A DNA stretch of 64,000 bases. Origin: Sandaracinaceae bacterium (GTDB lineage Bacteria > Myxococcota_A > Polyangia > Polyangiales > Houyiibacteriaceae). Location of the stretch: the NCBI GenBank assembly GCA_020633055.1, contig JACKEJ010000008.1:558001-622000 (forward strand). Reading direction: 5' to 3'. This document shows positions 8,592 to 17,343 of this stretch, in pieces. The notes beneath the pieces were generated by a model, which saw nothing but the letters and a program-made list of their open reading frames with translations, did no database searches and had not been told where the DNA came from. The position numbers and the translations under genes are program-made. Numbering within the stretch: the first letter of the stretch is position 1; every line of letters begins with the position of its first letter.

Positions 8592-10508
8592 TTGGGATTT
8601 ATTGCGCTGTTCACCTTGAGTGCCTACGCCGGGACCAGCGCCCTACTGCTGGCGCGCCGCTTCTACACAGAGAGCCGCGCGGAGGCATGGCTCGCGGGCG
8701 CAGCCATCTGGCTCATCGGCATCCTCGCACCGATCCACGCGCTGGGCTGGCTGGGGCAGCTCACTCCAGGGGCGCTCGGTGTGGTCTCTGTGGTGCTGTC
8801 CAGCGCGACCCTCGCTCTCGCGCTGCGTGCCTCCTCGGCGTCCCCCGGCGTGCCCGCGCGTCGCGCGCTCTGGGAGCTTGCCGCCCTGCCGCGCGACGCC
8901 TTCGTCGAGGCGTGGCGTACGTCGCCCTTGATTGCCCTGGGGCTCGCGGCGGTGGTTGCCGTCTGCGCCTTCACCGCTGTCTTCGCGTACCTGGCCCCCT
9001 CCTGCAGCTGGGACGGCGTCTGGTACCACGAGTCGATCGTGGGGTTTGCCATCCAAGAGCACGGGTTTGCGTGGGTCGACGTGCCTCCGGGGCTCGAGTA
9101 CGTGAACGGCTACCCGAAGAGCAGCGAGCTCCTGAGCCTCTGGTCCGCGATCTTTTCAGGGCGGCGCACCATCGAAGCGGTTCAGAGCGTGATGGCGCTG
9201 GTCTTGTTGCTCGGGGTCTACGGGCTGGCGCAACGCTTCACCTCGAAGAAGGTTCACGCTCTCGGGTTCGCTGCTGTACTGGTGCTCACCCCTGCCGTGG
9301 CGTTGCAGCTGCGAAGCACGCTCACGGATGTCTGCTTCGTGGCGATGTTCACCGTTGCGCTCTATTTTGTTACGCGCCCCGAGTTGCGGCTCGTGGACCT
9401 CTGTCTGGGCTGCGTCGCAGCCGGACTCCTGGGATCGATGAAGGGCACCGCGATCGCCATCACGCCCTTGCTGTTGGCGCTCGCCGCCGCGCGCTCGGTC
9501 GGCGTCGCTCGGCGAGCGGGTCGCGGGCGAACCATCGGGGCATTGTTCGTGTCCATGGTCGTGGGCTGTGCGCTGTCGCTGCCGGGCTACGCGCGCAACT
9601 GGCAGCGCACCGGGAACCCGCTGTGGCCTGTCGAGATCGAAGTAGCCGCGCTCGACCTTGCGTTCGTGGGCCCAGCGAGTCTGGAGATGGTGCGTCCCAC
9701 CGCCGAGAGTGAGATCTTTGCGCCTCCGTGCGGCAGACAGCTACGCGACACACGCGACAACGGGTACGGCAACGTTCTTCCTTTTGTCTTGCCGCTCTTG
9801 GTCGCCACGGCGCTCCTCGAGCTCTGCGTCGGCGTTCTGAGACGCCGGGGAAGACTCGGGCCGCAGCATCAGCAACTCGTCTGGTTTACGCTGGTGACAA
9901 TCCCATCGTTCGTAGTCTCGCCCGCGGGTTGGTGGTGGGCACGCCTCAACCTCCATGTGCTGGTCGTTGGCCTGCTCTTCGCGGCGTACGTCGTCGGTCG
10001 CGAGGCCCGTCATGCGCTTGCCGACGGCGTCCTCGGTGCCCTGATTCTGGGTGCCTTGATCACGTTGTTCTGGTCGCTCCCGGCCTGGGACATCAGCTGG
10101 GAGACGGCCGAGCGCCTGTTGTCGACGCCTCCAGAGGAGCGCGATGCGTTTCCGTTGAACCAAACCGCTCCGCCCGCCGACGTCGCCCGCGCCCGCGAGC
10201 GTGAGCTCTCCGAAGGAGCTGTCGTGGCCTATGACGGAAGCTATCGCTTCCCCGCGATGCTCTGGAACGACGAGTTCAGCAACCGGGTTGTCTACCTGTC
10301 AGACCAGCCGACGCAGGGTGATCTCCAGTCACGTCTTGCGGAGGTCGATCCCGTGTGGCTGGTGGCGCGCCGAGGGGGTGCGTGGGACCGCGCGCTGGCC
10401 GCCATCCCGGGAACCTGGGAGCTCGTTGGTGCGATGGACCCGAGAACCAACGCCTATCGGCGTCGGAGGGGCGGAGAGCAGGCAACGGATTCGCGCGGGG
10501 ATTGGTGA
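8592..10508 (+). CDS. Multi-pass membrane protein, GT-C-like
   Basis: A 638-residue protein beginning at TTG 8592, six bases after AGGAG; no ATG suits the frame. About twelve hydrophobic segments run from residue 1 to about 510, and a soluble C-terminal part of about 130 residues follows. After the early membrane segments comes 'SWDGVWYHESI', reminiscent of the 'D..YH' loop of uncharacterised GT-C-like proteins that handle polyprenyl-linked sugars. It follows another GT-C-like gene in the same direction, but GC is normal here, so the two may have different origins. I consider glycosyltransferase likely, not certain; another possibility is a general DUF2079-like membrane protein. Confidence 0.6.
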   Translation: MGFIALFTLSAYAGTSALLLARRFYTESRAEAWLAGAAIWLIGILAPIHALGWLGQLTPGALGVVSVVLSSATLALALRASSASPGVPARRALWELAALPRDAFVEAWRTSPLIALGLAAVVAVCAFTAVFAYLAPSCSWDGVWYHESIVGFAIQEHGFAWVDVPPGLEYVNGYPKSSELLSLWSAIFSGRRTIEAVQSVMALVLLLGVYGLAQRFTSKKVHALGFAAVLVLTPAVALQLRSTLTDVCFVAMFTVALYFVTRPELRLVDLCLGCVAAGLLGSMKGTAIAITPLLLALAAARSVGVARRAGRGRTIGALFVSMVVGCALSLPGYARNWQRTGNPLWPVEIEVAALDLAFVGPASLEMVRPTAESEIFAPPCGRQLRDTRDNGYGNVLPFVLPLLVATALLELCVGVLRRRGRLGPQHQQLVWFTLVTIPSFVVSPAGWWWARLNLHVLVVGLLFAAYVVGREARHALADGVLGALILGALITLFWSLPAWDISWETAERLLSTPPEERDAFPLNQTAPPADVARARERELSEGAVVAYDGSYRFPAMLWNDEFSNRVVYLSDQPTQGDLQSRLAEVDPVWLVARRGGAWDRALAAIPGTWELVGAMDPRTNAYRRRRGGEQATDSRGDW

Positions 10509-10556
10509 TCCATGGCGCGATTGCATTTCACTGGCGTCGCGTGCCAGCGTCGCGGC

Positions 10557-10787
10557 ATGTCCTCTTGCTCGACCCATCGCGCACATGTCGTGTCCCTCGT
10601 CCGCGCGCCGCTGCTCGCTGCGGTCCTGCTTCTGACCCCGAGCTGCGGCTCGAGCGCGGGTCCGCGCGCGTGGACCGTGGCCTCCCCCGACGGGACGCTC
10701 GAGCTGCGCGTCACCCTCGACGCCGAGGCCGCGTCAGAGGAGCGCGGGGCAGGCCACCGTATCCCCTCCGCGAACGACGTCCCATAG
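10557..10787 (+). pseudogene. Truncated lipoprotein at a mobile-element scar
   Basis: The frame starts MSSCSTHRAHVVSLVRAP, has a hydrophobic signal segment ending in a lipobox-like 'TPSCG', then 'WTVASPDGTLELRVTLD'. That stretch resembles the first strands of the N-terminal domain of secreted glycoside hydrolases such as family GH97. The frame ends after 76 residues, just before the IS66-type ORF. I infer the 5' remnant of a larger exported enzyme cut by insertion or deletion; no downstream remainder was found. The GH97 resemblance is weak. Confidence 0.4.
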
Positions 10788-10827
10788 GGTCTAGACGGGC
10801 TCGGTGGAGGGGTTCGACGTTGCGCGG

Positions 10828-11208
10828 ATGACGAAGCAACGAGCGAGCACGAGTGGAGCGAGTACGGGACGGGGCGGTTGGAAGCGCTGGAGCGAGACGG
10901 AGGGTGCGGACGCGGTGATGCGTTGGCGGAGCTCAGGGCTCAGCGTGACGGCGTTCGCTGCGCGGGAGGGGGTGTCGACGCAGCGGCTGCATCGGTGGAT
11001 TCGACGTGTCGGGATCGCGGACGCCGCCGCCCTGTCGCCGCCCCCACCACCGCCCGATGCACCCGTGACGTCCTCCGGTCGCGTCCGCGACCTCGACCGC
11101 TTGGCCACCAACGCACTCCGCCACGCCGCCTCGCGCAGGGTCCGCATCGTCGACCGATCCGTCGTCGGCAAAGTCCTCGGGGACCACCTCAACGACCTCA
11201 TCGCGTAG
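10828..11208 (+). mobile_element. IS66-type accessory protein TnpA-like remnant
   Basis: The 126-residue product has a basic low-complexity start, then 'GWKRWSETEGADAVMRWRSSG' split by a helix-turn-helix-like 'SVTAFAAREGVSTQRLHRWIRR'. This is the usual layout of the small TnpA (OrfA) protein of IS66-family elements, which is a DNA-binding helper. The neighbouring tnpB and tnpC genes are absent, the C-terminal 60 residues are not typical, and clear terminal inverted repeats were not found. I take it for a lone remnant. ATG 10828 is chosen; GTG 10804 is possible. Confidence 0.55.
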
Positions 11209-11225
11209 CCCCAGCCGCCGCCCTC

Positions 11226-11377
11226 GATGGCCATCATCCAGCTACGCGCACCGCGTCACCTGGGTGATGGCCATCGTGCGTTGCGCACGCTTGCGCACCA
11301 GTGTGACGGACATCACCGCCGCGGCTGGCGCCGCTCGGTGCGTGATGTCCATCAAGCACCGTGACTCGATGTCCATC
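11226..11377. repeat. Five evenly spaced decamer palindromes
   Basis: GATGGCCATC occurs at 11226-11235 and 11266-11275, GACGGACATC at 11305-11314, and GATGTCCATC at 11344-11353 and 11368-11377. The first two are perfect palindromes; the others differ by one or two bases. Starts are 40, 39, 39 and 24 bp apart. Even spacing of near-palindromes suggests protein-binding sites or remnants of element ends. Confidence 0.55.
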
Positions 11378-11746
11378 GCTGCGCGTGCTCGCTAACACTC
11401 GCGCGCTCGCAGAGAGAGCGAGGACGATCCACGCGAGAGATACAAGATGCCCGTGCTTCAAGGTTCAGACTCCCGTTCGAAGTGTAGACGCCCGTCATTC
11501 CACCCACCGACCCATGAACCCCATGAACAGGAGAGCTCCGATGGAGAGGCGTCATCCAACGGCGCTTGTCGGCGTAGGACGACTTCCGTTGGGAGCGGCG
11601 CTCCATCCGTCAGGGTTCAACGAGCCTACGAGCGCGTTGTGCTTCAGCGCGGTGGTCGAACGTGACGAATGACCGCACGCCCGTCGAAGCCAACGTGGGC
11701 TTTGCCGACGTGCAAGCGGGCCGGTTGGCTCGATCGATCGTCAGGT

Positions 11747-11804
11747 CACGGATTGGCCGGTCCGGGGACAAGGGAGAGAGAGATCCCCACTCGAGACTGG
11801 CCCA
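11747..11804 (+). promoter_or_regulatory. Third copy of the CACGGATTGG leader element
   Basis: CACGGATTGG at 11747-11756, then a GC-rich patch, GGGGACAAGGGAGAGAGAG, and the lipoprotein ATG at 11805. Order and spacing agree with the leaders at 1921 and 5396, though outside the core this copy is less alike. The purine run serves as ribosome-binding region. Confidence 0.35.
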
Positions 11805-12230
11805 ATGCGCGCAAGACACACCTTCCAGCCACATCGACTCGTCCTGTCCGTTCTATTGCCTGCTGCCCTCGCAGTCCTCTCCGGAGGGTGTGACGCGCTG
11901 CGCAACGCTGTAGACCCCGCTCCCAGCGATGCCGAGGTGGTCGAGCTCGTCCGCGCCGATCTCTTGCGTTCGATACCGCAGGCGTTGGTGGGTTTCGCGA
12001 TCGGCCCCTCCATCCGGAACGCGCAAACACACGAAGTGCGCGTCGAGAGTCGCGGCGAACGCGACTCGGAGCGGGGCAGCTTCGCGGTGAGCGTCTCGGT
12101 GCGAATGACGTACGAGATCCGCGGGCTCATTGGGCCGTGGGTCGCCCGCGACCAATCCGCGACGCTTCGGTATCTCGTGGGCAAGGACCCCACCAACGCC
12201 GCGCGATGGGTCGTCCGACGCCTACCTTAG
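11805..12230 (+). CDS. Small lipoprotein, unknown function
   Basis: A 141-residue protein with a basic start, a hydrophobic core and a lipobox (LSGGC, Cys29). The mature part is about 110 residues, alternates charged and hydrophobic residues, and has no further cysteine. 'VEVRVESRGERDSERGSF' type strands followed by 'FAVSVSVRMTYEIRG' suggest a compact beta domain. I recognise no family. It is preceded by the CACGGATTGG leader shared with two other lipoprotein leaders. The next gene, 89 bp downstream on the same strand, also encodes an exported protein. Confidence 0.7.
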   Translation: MRARHTFQPHRLVLSVLLPAALAVLSGGCDALRNAVDPAPSDAEVVELVRADLLRSIPQALVGFAIGPSIRNAQTHEVRVESRGERDSERGSFAVSVSVRMTYEIRGLIGPWVARDQSATLRYLVGKDPTNAARWVVRRLP

Positions 12231-12319
12231 GGACCGTCGGTCTCGTCGCCGATGCTTAGCGTTCACCTTCCAGCTCTCCGCGCGTGGTTGCGGAGCCTTC
12301 GATGACCCAGAGGACACAC

Positions 12320-13825
12320 ATGAGTAGGCAAGTCCTTACACGGCGCGGCGTCGCTCTAGTCACCTTGGCCACCGCTTGCGTAGCGATGGCTATCGGCGTC
12401 GGCACCAACTCGATTGGTGCCCAGGCTCAGCGCGCCGAGCCGCATGGCCCGCAGCGCCGTTTGGTGATCTTCCCCCTCATGCACGGCGACGGAATCGAGG
12501 GCGAGATGACGTGCCAAGTGCAGCACCACGCTCGGCGCGGAGTGACCGTTCGCTGTCGCGTCGACCGGGGAGCATGGCACAACAAGCATTGCCAAGTGGA
12601 GTCGCTGGAGACGCTGCGGAACCCGCCGCTGCGGAACTGGGCCGTGGCGATCTGTGGCACGGGCACGCAAGTCGACTTCTTTGTGTACAACCAACGCGGC
12701 ATCGTGGCGACGGGGAACGTTCCCCTCTCGTTCGACATCTACGATTTCGGCGTTGCCAGAATGACGCCTAGCGGCCTAGTCGTGGACTACACTGGCGTGA
12801 GCTATGAAGGGGAAGAAGGGGCCGTCTCCACCGACCGGCTCGTCTGGGACTCCGCGCGTGGTGAGGTGGTGGTTCAGGGCGACGGGATCTTGGAGCTCGA
12901 AACGTACGCGGGGGCGCAAGAGCCAGCGATCTTGCCGGCCGCCACGGGTGAAGCCAACGACGCGCATGTGGCGGCACTCGATAGCCCCCCTGCAGCGTGC
13001 GTCACACATACCGACCCAATGTCCTGCTGGGGGGAGCTCCTCTCTCGGGAGATGGGCTGTGTGGGCTGCCACACCGCGGACGGCTCCCCGGGCATTGCGC
13101 CCACCTGGCGTGGTCTCTATGGCAGCAGACGCTCCTTCACGGATGGCACGGCGCGCGAGGCCGACACGGACTACATCATTCAGTCCCTTGTCGAGCCCCA
13201 ATCTCAGGTTGTGGCGGGCTTCACTCGGGCGAGCATGCCGCCCTACGCCCCCACCGAGAACCGCAGACTCGCCCTGGTCGCCTTCATCCGCTCGCTCGCC
13301 ACAGAAGGTCAGGCCCAAGGTGCTGCGGATGGGTCGCCGGCCGTCGCTGCACTCACGGAGGTTCGGTTCGAATCCGGCTCAGGGCTGTGTGTCGCTCAGC
13401 TCACGGGGGATACCGTTGTCGGCCACTGTGAGCTCGCGTCGTTGGGCCGAACCGACCTTGAACGCTGCCGCTCGATTCCTCTGGAGCATGCCGTAGCCCA
13501 ACGGACGCCAACTTCTATCGAGCGGGTAGTGGCATGCCCATCGTCGGACGGCAGCGAAGGTCCGCCACTGGTGTTTCTGATAGAGTCCGGCTACGGCGTT
13601 CACGCAGTGCTCACGCACGACCCGACCGCCGGGCTCGTCAGCGTCCGAGTCCCCAACGGCCCCAGTGGCCAAAGTCGTAGACTTGAGGTTCGCCTCGCAT
13701 ACGCGGACACCATGGGGGAAGGCCGCGAAGAGATAGCGGTGGACGCGGCGATGTCCTGGGAACGGGGGCGCGGCCCACTCGTGGAAGGAGACCAGCTCCG
13801 ACTCCTCTGGAGTTCAACCTTCTAG
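12320..13825 (+). CDS. Exported protein with one c-type haem site
   Basis: A 501-residue protein; ATG 12320 follows GAGG and starts a clean Sec signal peptide ending near GAQAQ. Residues about 30-240 are a beta-rich domain of no known family. A cytochrome c domain follows: haem motif CVGCH (Cys247, Cys250, His251) and likely axial Met306 in 'RASMPPY', then 'LVAFIRSL', closely like the C-terminal cytochrome c domain of some cytochrome c oxidase subunit II proteins. Residues about 335-501 form another unknown domain. It should accept or pass single electrons outside the inner membrane. No oxidase, dehydrogenase or cytochrome maturation gene lies nearby, so its partner is unknown. Confidence 0.75.
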   Translation: MSRQVLTRRGVALVTLATACVAMAIGVGTNSIGAQAQRAEPHGPQRRLVIFPLMHGDGIEGEMTCQVQHHARRGVTVRCRVDRGAWHNKHCQVESLETLRNPPLRNWAVAICGTGTQVDFFVYNQRGIVATGNVPLSFDIYDFGVARMTPSGLVVDYTGVSYEGEEGAVSTDRLVWDSARGEVVVQGDGILELETYAGAQEPAILPAATGEANDAHVAALDSPPAACVTHTDPMSCWGELLSREMGCVGCHTADGSPGIAPTWRGLYGSRRSFTDGTAREADTDYIIQSLVEPQSQVVAGFTRASMPPYAPTENRRLALVAFIRSLATEGQAQGAADGSPAVAALTEVRFESGSGLCVAQLTGDTVVGHCELASLGRTDLERCRSIPLEHAVAQRTPTSIERVVACPSSDGSEGPPLVFLIESGYGVHAVLTHDPTAGLVSVRVPNGPSGQSRRLEVRLAYADTMGEGREEIAVDAAMSWERGRGPLVEGDQLRLLWSSTF

Positions 13826-13927
13826 CCTCGCCGGCGGGGAGCAGTTCGTCACGACCGTCGCCTCCGTCGCCTCTACTCATGCTGCGATGTTCAGTTCTAG
13901 ATCAATCGCACCAACATTTCGAACAAT

Positions 13928-15484
13928 ATGCATACACGCACCGCGATCCTTTCGAATTCTTGTGGTCGTGCACGCCGTTTTCGTGTTCGGGCTGCGCTGT
14001 GTATCTTAGCCGGGCTTACAACCACGTTTCTGGACGCTCGGTGTCTCGGCCAGCAGAGCTCGGCGCCAACGTGTCCGAATACAAATGCTCTCAACGCACT
14101 CGCGTCAGCGCCATTTGATGCGCCGGTGTGGAGACGCGTTTTGCGGGGCCTTCGGCTACCGCGTGCGGGCCGCAGAGGCGACCTGCGCTGCAGGGCGACC
14201 ACCCTTGAGATGCACAGAACCTGGGAAAACGGGGCAGGCGGCGAGTGCGCGAGCCTCGTTGTACGCGCCCGCCAAGCCTGTAGCGACCCAATGGTATCCA
14301 ACTGCGGGGACACAGAGCACGACGTTCTCTATGCGCGGATTGGAGCAGACTCCCGCGGACAGCCGCGCATCCTTGAACGTCTTGAGGTCGCCCGTAGCGG
14401 CCGCACGCCCGTCGATACTCTCACGGGCGCCAACCTCCTAAGGGCCATGCCACTCGACGACGGGGAGCCCGTTTCCATAGTGTCGGATGCCGATGGTCGA
14501 CTTCGGCCATGGCAACTTGCCGATGCTCGCTTGCCGGACCTCGATGGCGACGGCTGGAGCGAAGCGTTCGTCGAGTTTGGAGGAAGCCGCGAGTGCGCCA
14601 TGCAGACCGAGCTGTGCGAGAATCTGTGTTGTGCGTACACGCGCGAGGCCGTGATCATGTCAACCGCAACGGGTCGCATTCTCGGGGGTCCAGTCTCCTA
14701 TAGCGGAATGTCGGACTTCGGTGATTTTCGCGCGATCGCGCGGCGTGTGGATGCAGCACTAGCGGCGCTGGAGGACGAGGCATTCGAATGCCCCGTGAAC
14801 GCCTCCATCACTGTGCTTGGTGTTCCGGGAGCATTCGCTCTCCCTGGCAGTCCTCGGCCTGGATCATCACAGATCAACTTCCACGCCCCCCGAGTGACAT
14901 ATCAGTGCCCGCACTTTGCATCGGACGGGTTCTTCGGCTGGGGCTCGGGACTTCAGTGTGCTCCTATCGCACACATGGGAGAGGCTTCCTTCACCGTTGC
15001 ACGCTTGGAGACATGGAGCGCGGCGACGTTCACTTCTCGCGTCGACGTCCGCGAGGCCTGGCCTGCTGTGGCGACGCATCCCGTCGCTGCGACAGGATGT
15101 AACGGGATGTTCACCTCTGGAGTTCCGATCATTCGTGGGAATTTATCGGAACACATCCCGGGCCTCAATGTACTTGCTCTGGGTGCGACGGGGCTCGCGG
15201 TCGTGCGGCCAGATGGTTCGATAGTGTGCTCACTGCCTTCGGATCAGCATCCTGGACGTGTGACGCTCGCGATGGAGAACCTCACGCCAGGAGTATACGA
15301 GATTTTCGGACTATCAAGAACTGTGCAGACGGGAAGTGGCAATATGCACATTGGAATTTCCGCGTCTGGACAGGTGATGGAGGAACACATCTACAGCGGT
15401 ACATCCGCGTTTTGTCCACCGTCTACCTTCGGTCCCTGCTGTTCGAGTGTTCCAGACAGGCAGGGATGCCCGCGGCAGGGGTAG
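13928..15484 (+). CDS. Secreted protein, unknown function
   Basis: A 518-residue protein. Its N-terminus is basic, with a hydrophobic stretch (ALCILAGLTTTFL) ending near 'DARCLGQ', so it is probably exported by a Sec signal peptide. The mature part has about 18 cysteines, an FG-GAP-like 'LPDLDGDGWSEAFVEFGG' acidic loop near residue 200, and 'CENLCCAY'. The second half has no motif that I recognise. GC is lower than in the downstream minus-strand genes, and codon use is more relaxed. It ends convergently with the OmpA-family gene, with a possible hairpin between them. Confidence 0.65.
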   Translation: MHTRTAILSNSCGRARRFRVRAALCILAGLTTTFLDARCLGQQSSAPTCPNTNALNALASAPFDAPVWRRVLRGLRLPRAGRRGDLRCRATTLEMHRTWENGAGGECASLVVRARQACSDPMVSNCGDTEHDVLYARIGADSRGQPRILERLEVARSGRTPVDTLTGANLLRAMPLDDGEPVSIVSDADGRLRPWQLADARLPDLDGDGWSEAFVEFGGSRECAMQTELCENLCCAYTREAVIMSTATGRILGGPVSYSGMSDFGDFRAIARRVDAALAALEDEAFECPVNASITVLGVPGAFALPGSPRPGSSQINFHAPRVTYQCPHFASDGFFGWGSGLQCAPIAHMGEASFTVARLETWSAATFTSRVDVREAWPAVATHPVAATGCNGMFTSGVPIIRGNLSEHIPGLNVLALGATGLAVVRPDGSIVCSLPSDQHPGRVTLAMENLTPGVYEIFGLSRTVQTGSGNMHIGISASGQVMEEHIYSGTSAFCPPSTFGPCCSSVPDRQGCPRQG

Positions 15485-15509
15485 ACGGCAACTGTGGCGC
15501 TCCGCGGTC

Positions 15510-15532
15510 GCCCGGGCGGAAGGTGCCCGGGC
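15510..15532. terminator. GC-rich hairpin between convergent genes
   Basis: GCCCGGGC at 15510-15517 is repeated at 15525-15532 with a 7-base spacer. The octamer is self-complementary, so the copies can form an 8-bp stem from either strand. It lies between the stops at 15484 and 15620. There is no T-run. Confidence 0.35.
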
Positions 15533-15619
15533 ACGACGCTGTCGCGTTGGCGCACGATCTAGGCGCCGAGGCGAGGCGGGGCTCTCATCCCCGGTGAGAC
15601 CAAGACCCGACGGGCGGTG

Positions 15620-17200
15620 CTAGTGGCCGTTTCCTGGACCGTTGGCTCTGGCATCCTGGCCCAAGATCAAGAACTCGACGCGCCGGTTGCGCTGCATCTC
15701 CAGGTCAGAGGCGCCGTAGGAGAGCGGTCTGCCGTAACCGTAGCCGACGGCCTCTAGTCTACTTCCGTCGACTCCCAGGGCGATGAGCTGACCGCGGACC
15801 GCTTCGGCTCGGCGGGTCGAGAGGGAGATGTTGTGGTCCCATGTCCCGCGATGGTCCGTGTGTCCTTCGACCCGGACGAGCGTGATCTCGCGGTAGGTCA
15901 GGAGGATCTGCGCGACCTGGCGCAGGAGCGGCAGAGAGTCGGGTAGCACATCCGCGCTGTCGGTCGCGAACAGCACCTGCTCGGTGATGACGATCTGGCG
16001 ACGTTCGACGTAGGCCAGGGACTCGTCCGGGCACCCGTCGGAGTCGTCCACTCCGTTGACGGTCTCGGGTTCGTGAGGGCACAGGTCGTCTTGCCCAACC
16101 AACCCGTCGAAGTCGAAGTCCACTTCGATAGGGGCGCCGGGGACGTCAACTTGGCTGGCCTCCCGTTCGCCACGCAGTCGGTAGAAGGTCGCGACTTCGG
16201 CGCAAGGTCCGGCCGTGGATAGCTGCTCCGTGTGGCGGTCTCGTGCGGCTTTCAAAGCCGCGACTTGGTCAGCATCGAGACCCAACACCTCAGCAACGGC
16301 CAGGATGCCCCGCAGGCGGTCCAACTCGGCAACGTGGAACTGAGCCGCCGCGTTGGACTGAAGAAATGCTTCGCTCCGACGAATGTCACCGGCCCAGTCT
16401 GGCGCGGCGATCGTGCGTAGCGCCTCCAGCTCCTGCGGTGGGATCTCAACGTCGCCCTCAACGTCCAGCAGCAGGAGCCAGAGGACGGCTCGAAGCTGAC
16501 TGTGGATCTGATGAGCAGCGACGCGGTCGATGTGAGAGCCGGGGGGAGGAGTCGAGCGCGGCGACTGGAACCAGTCAGCAGGGAATTCGTCGAGGTAGCG
16601 CGTCGCTGCGCGCGCCGCGAGCTCCGGACGCCCTTGCTGCCGATAGATGAACGCGCTGGAGGCGAGCGCACCACTCGTTTGCCAAGTAGGCCGTGCGGCC
16701 TCTGACCGAAAGGCCCAGTTCAGTGCTTCGTCGAAATTGCACAGGCTCTGGAACATCATGGACACTAGGGCCGCACCGTTCGCGGCGTTGTCGGTCGTAC
16801 CTTGCGCCGCACCGAGGGCAAGCTCCTGAGCTTTTGCGAGCTCGCCCTCGGCGAAGAAGGCGCAGGTGGCCCTGCTGATGTCCAAAGCGGCCTGGTTGTT
16901 CGGCACCTCAAGGAGCCGCGGGTCGACCGACTGCAAGCGCACCTCCGCCTCCGCACACATGCCCGCGTTCCACAGGGCCATAGCCGCTTGAAAGTCGGCG
17001 ACGCTCTCGGACATCGGACGGGTCGTCGTGTGCGACCGCCCGTGTCCAAACAGGGAGCAGGCGGATGTGAGCATCACGGCCACACACGCCACGCCAACGC
17101 TCAGCGCCCGGCAAGAGTGGGCTGCTGCGGCCGCGCCGGGACGGCGGGAGGCAGCTTGAGGCGGAGCAGAAGGACCAGGGGTGCGGTGCTTGGGTGTCAT
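15620..17200 (-). CDS. OmpA-family peptidoglycan-binding lipoprotein
   Basis: A 526-residue protein from ATG 17200 (GTG 17209 is also possible). A long n-region is followed by a hydrophobic core and a lipobox (LTSAC). Residues about 60-370 are alpha-helical and TPR-like ('ALNWAFRSEAARP', 'RAATRYLDEFP'). A thrombospondin-3-like acidic linker follows (DFDGLVGQDDLCPHEPE, 'GVDDSDGCPDE'). The last 115 residues are an OmpA C-terminal domain with the diaminopimelate-binding Asp and Arg in 'TDHRGTWDHNISLSTRRAE'. It should tether the outer membrane to peptidoglycan. The next gene upstream on this strand ends 143 bp away, so it may have its own promoter. Confidence 0.88.
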   Translation of the reverse strand: MTPKHRTPGPSAPPQAASRRPGAAAAAHSCRALSVGVACVAVMLTSACSLFGHGRSHTTTRPMSESVADFQAAMALWNAGMCAEAEVRLQSVDPRLLEVPNNQAALDISRATCAFFAEGELAKAQELALGAAQGTTDNAANGAALVSMMFQSLCNFDEALNWAFRSEAARPTWQTSGALASSAFIYRQQGRPELAARAATRYLDEFPADWFQSPRSTPPPGSHIDRVAAHQIHSQLRAVLWLLLLDVEGDVEIPPQELEALRTIAAPDWAGDIRRSEAFLQSNAAAQFHVAELDRLRGILAVAEVLGLDADQVAALKAARDRHTEQLSTAGPCAEVATFYRLRGEREASQVDVPGAPIEVDFDFDGLVGQDDLCPHEPETVNGVDDSDGCPDESLAYVERRQIVITEQVLFATDSADVLPDSLPLLRQVAQILLTYREITLVRVEGHTDHRGTWDHNISLSTRRAEAVRGQLIALGVDGSRLEAVGYGYGRPLSYGASDLEMQRNRRVEFLILGQDARANGPGNGH

Positions 17201-17343
17201 CGTGTTCACGCGTGCGGCGAAGACCGTGTGCTTGCGTGGTCACTCCACGAGCAAGCTCTTCACCCCGAACGCTTGTCGCGACCTCGGTTGATCCGTTGCC
17301 TCGTCGCGTCCAGTCGGAGCGCGACTGCCACCCGCAAGCCCGT

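Larger units (their letters stand above)
11209..11804. other. 596-bp gene-free region
   Basis: No reading frame here looks like a real protein on either strand. The first 170 bp hold an array of GATGNNCATC palindromes (separate entry). The middle 370 bp show no structure I can interpret. The last 60 bp carry the CACGGATTGG leader element. It may be what remains of an insertion sequence and its target gene. Confidence 0.6.

Noticed and set aside
13340..13400. A GGTTCGAATCC-like sequence resembling a tRNA T-arm.
   Set aside because: It lies inside the haem-domain gene and no acceptor, D or anticodon arms can be drawn around it.
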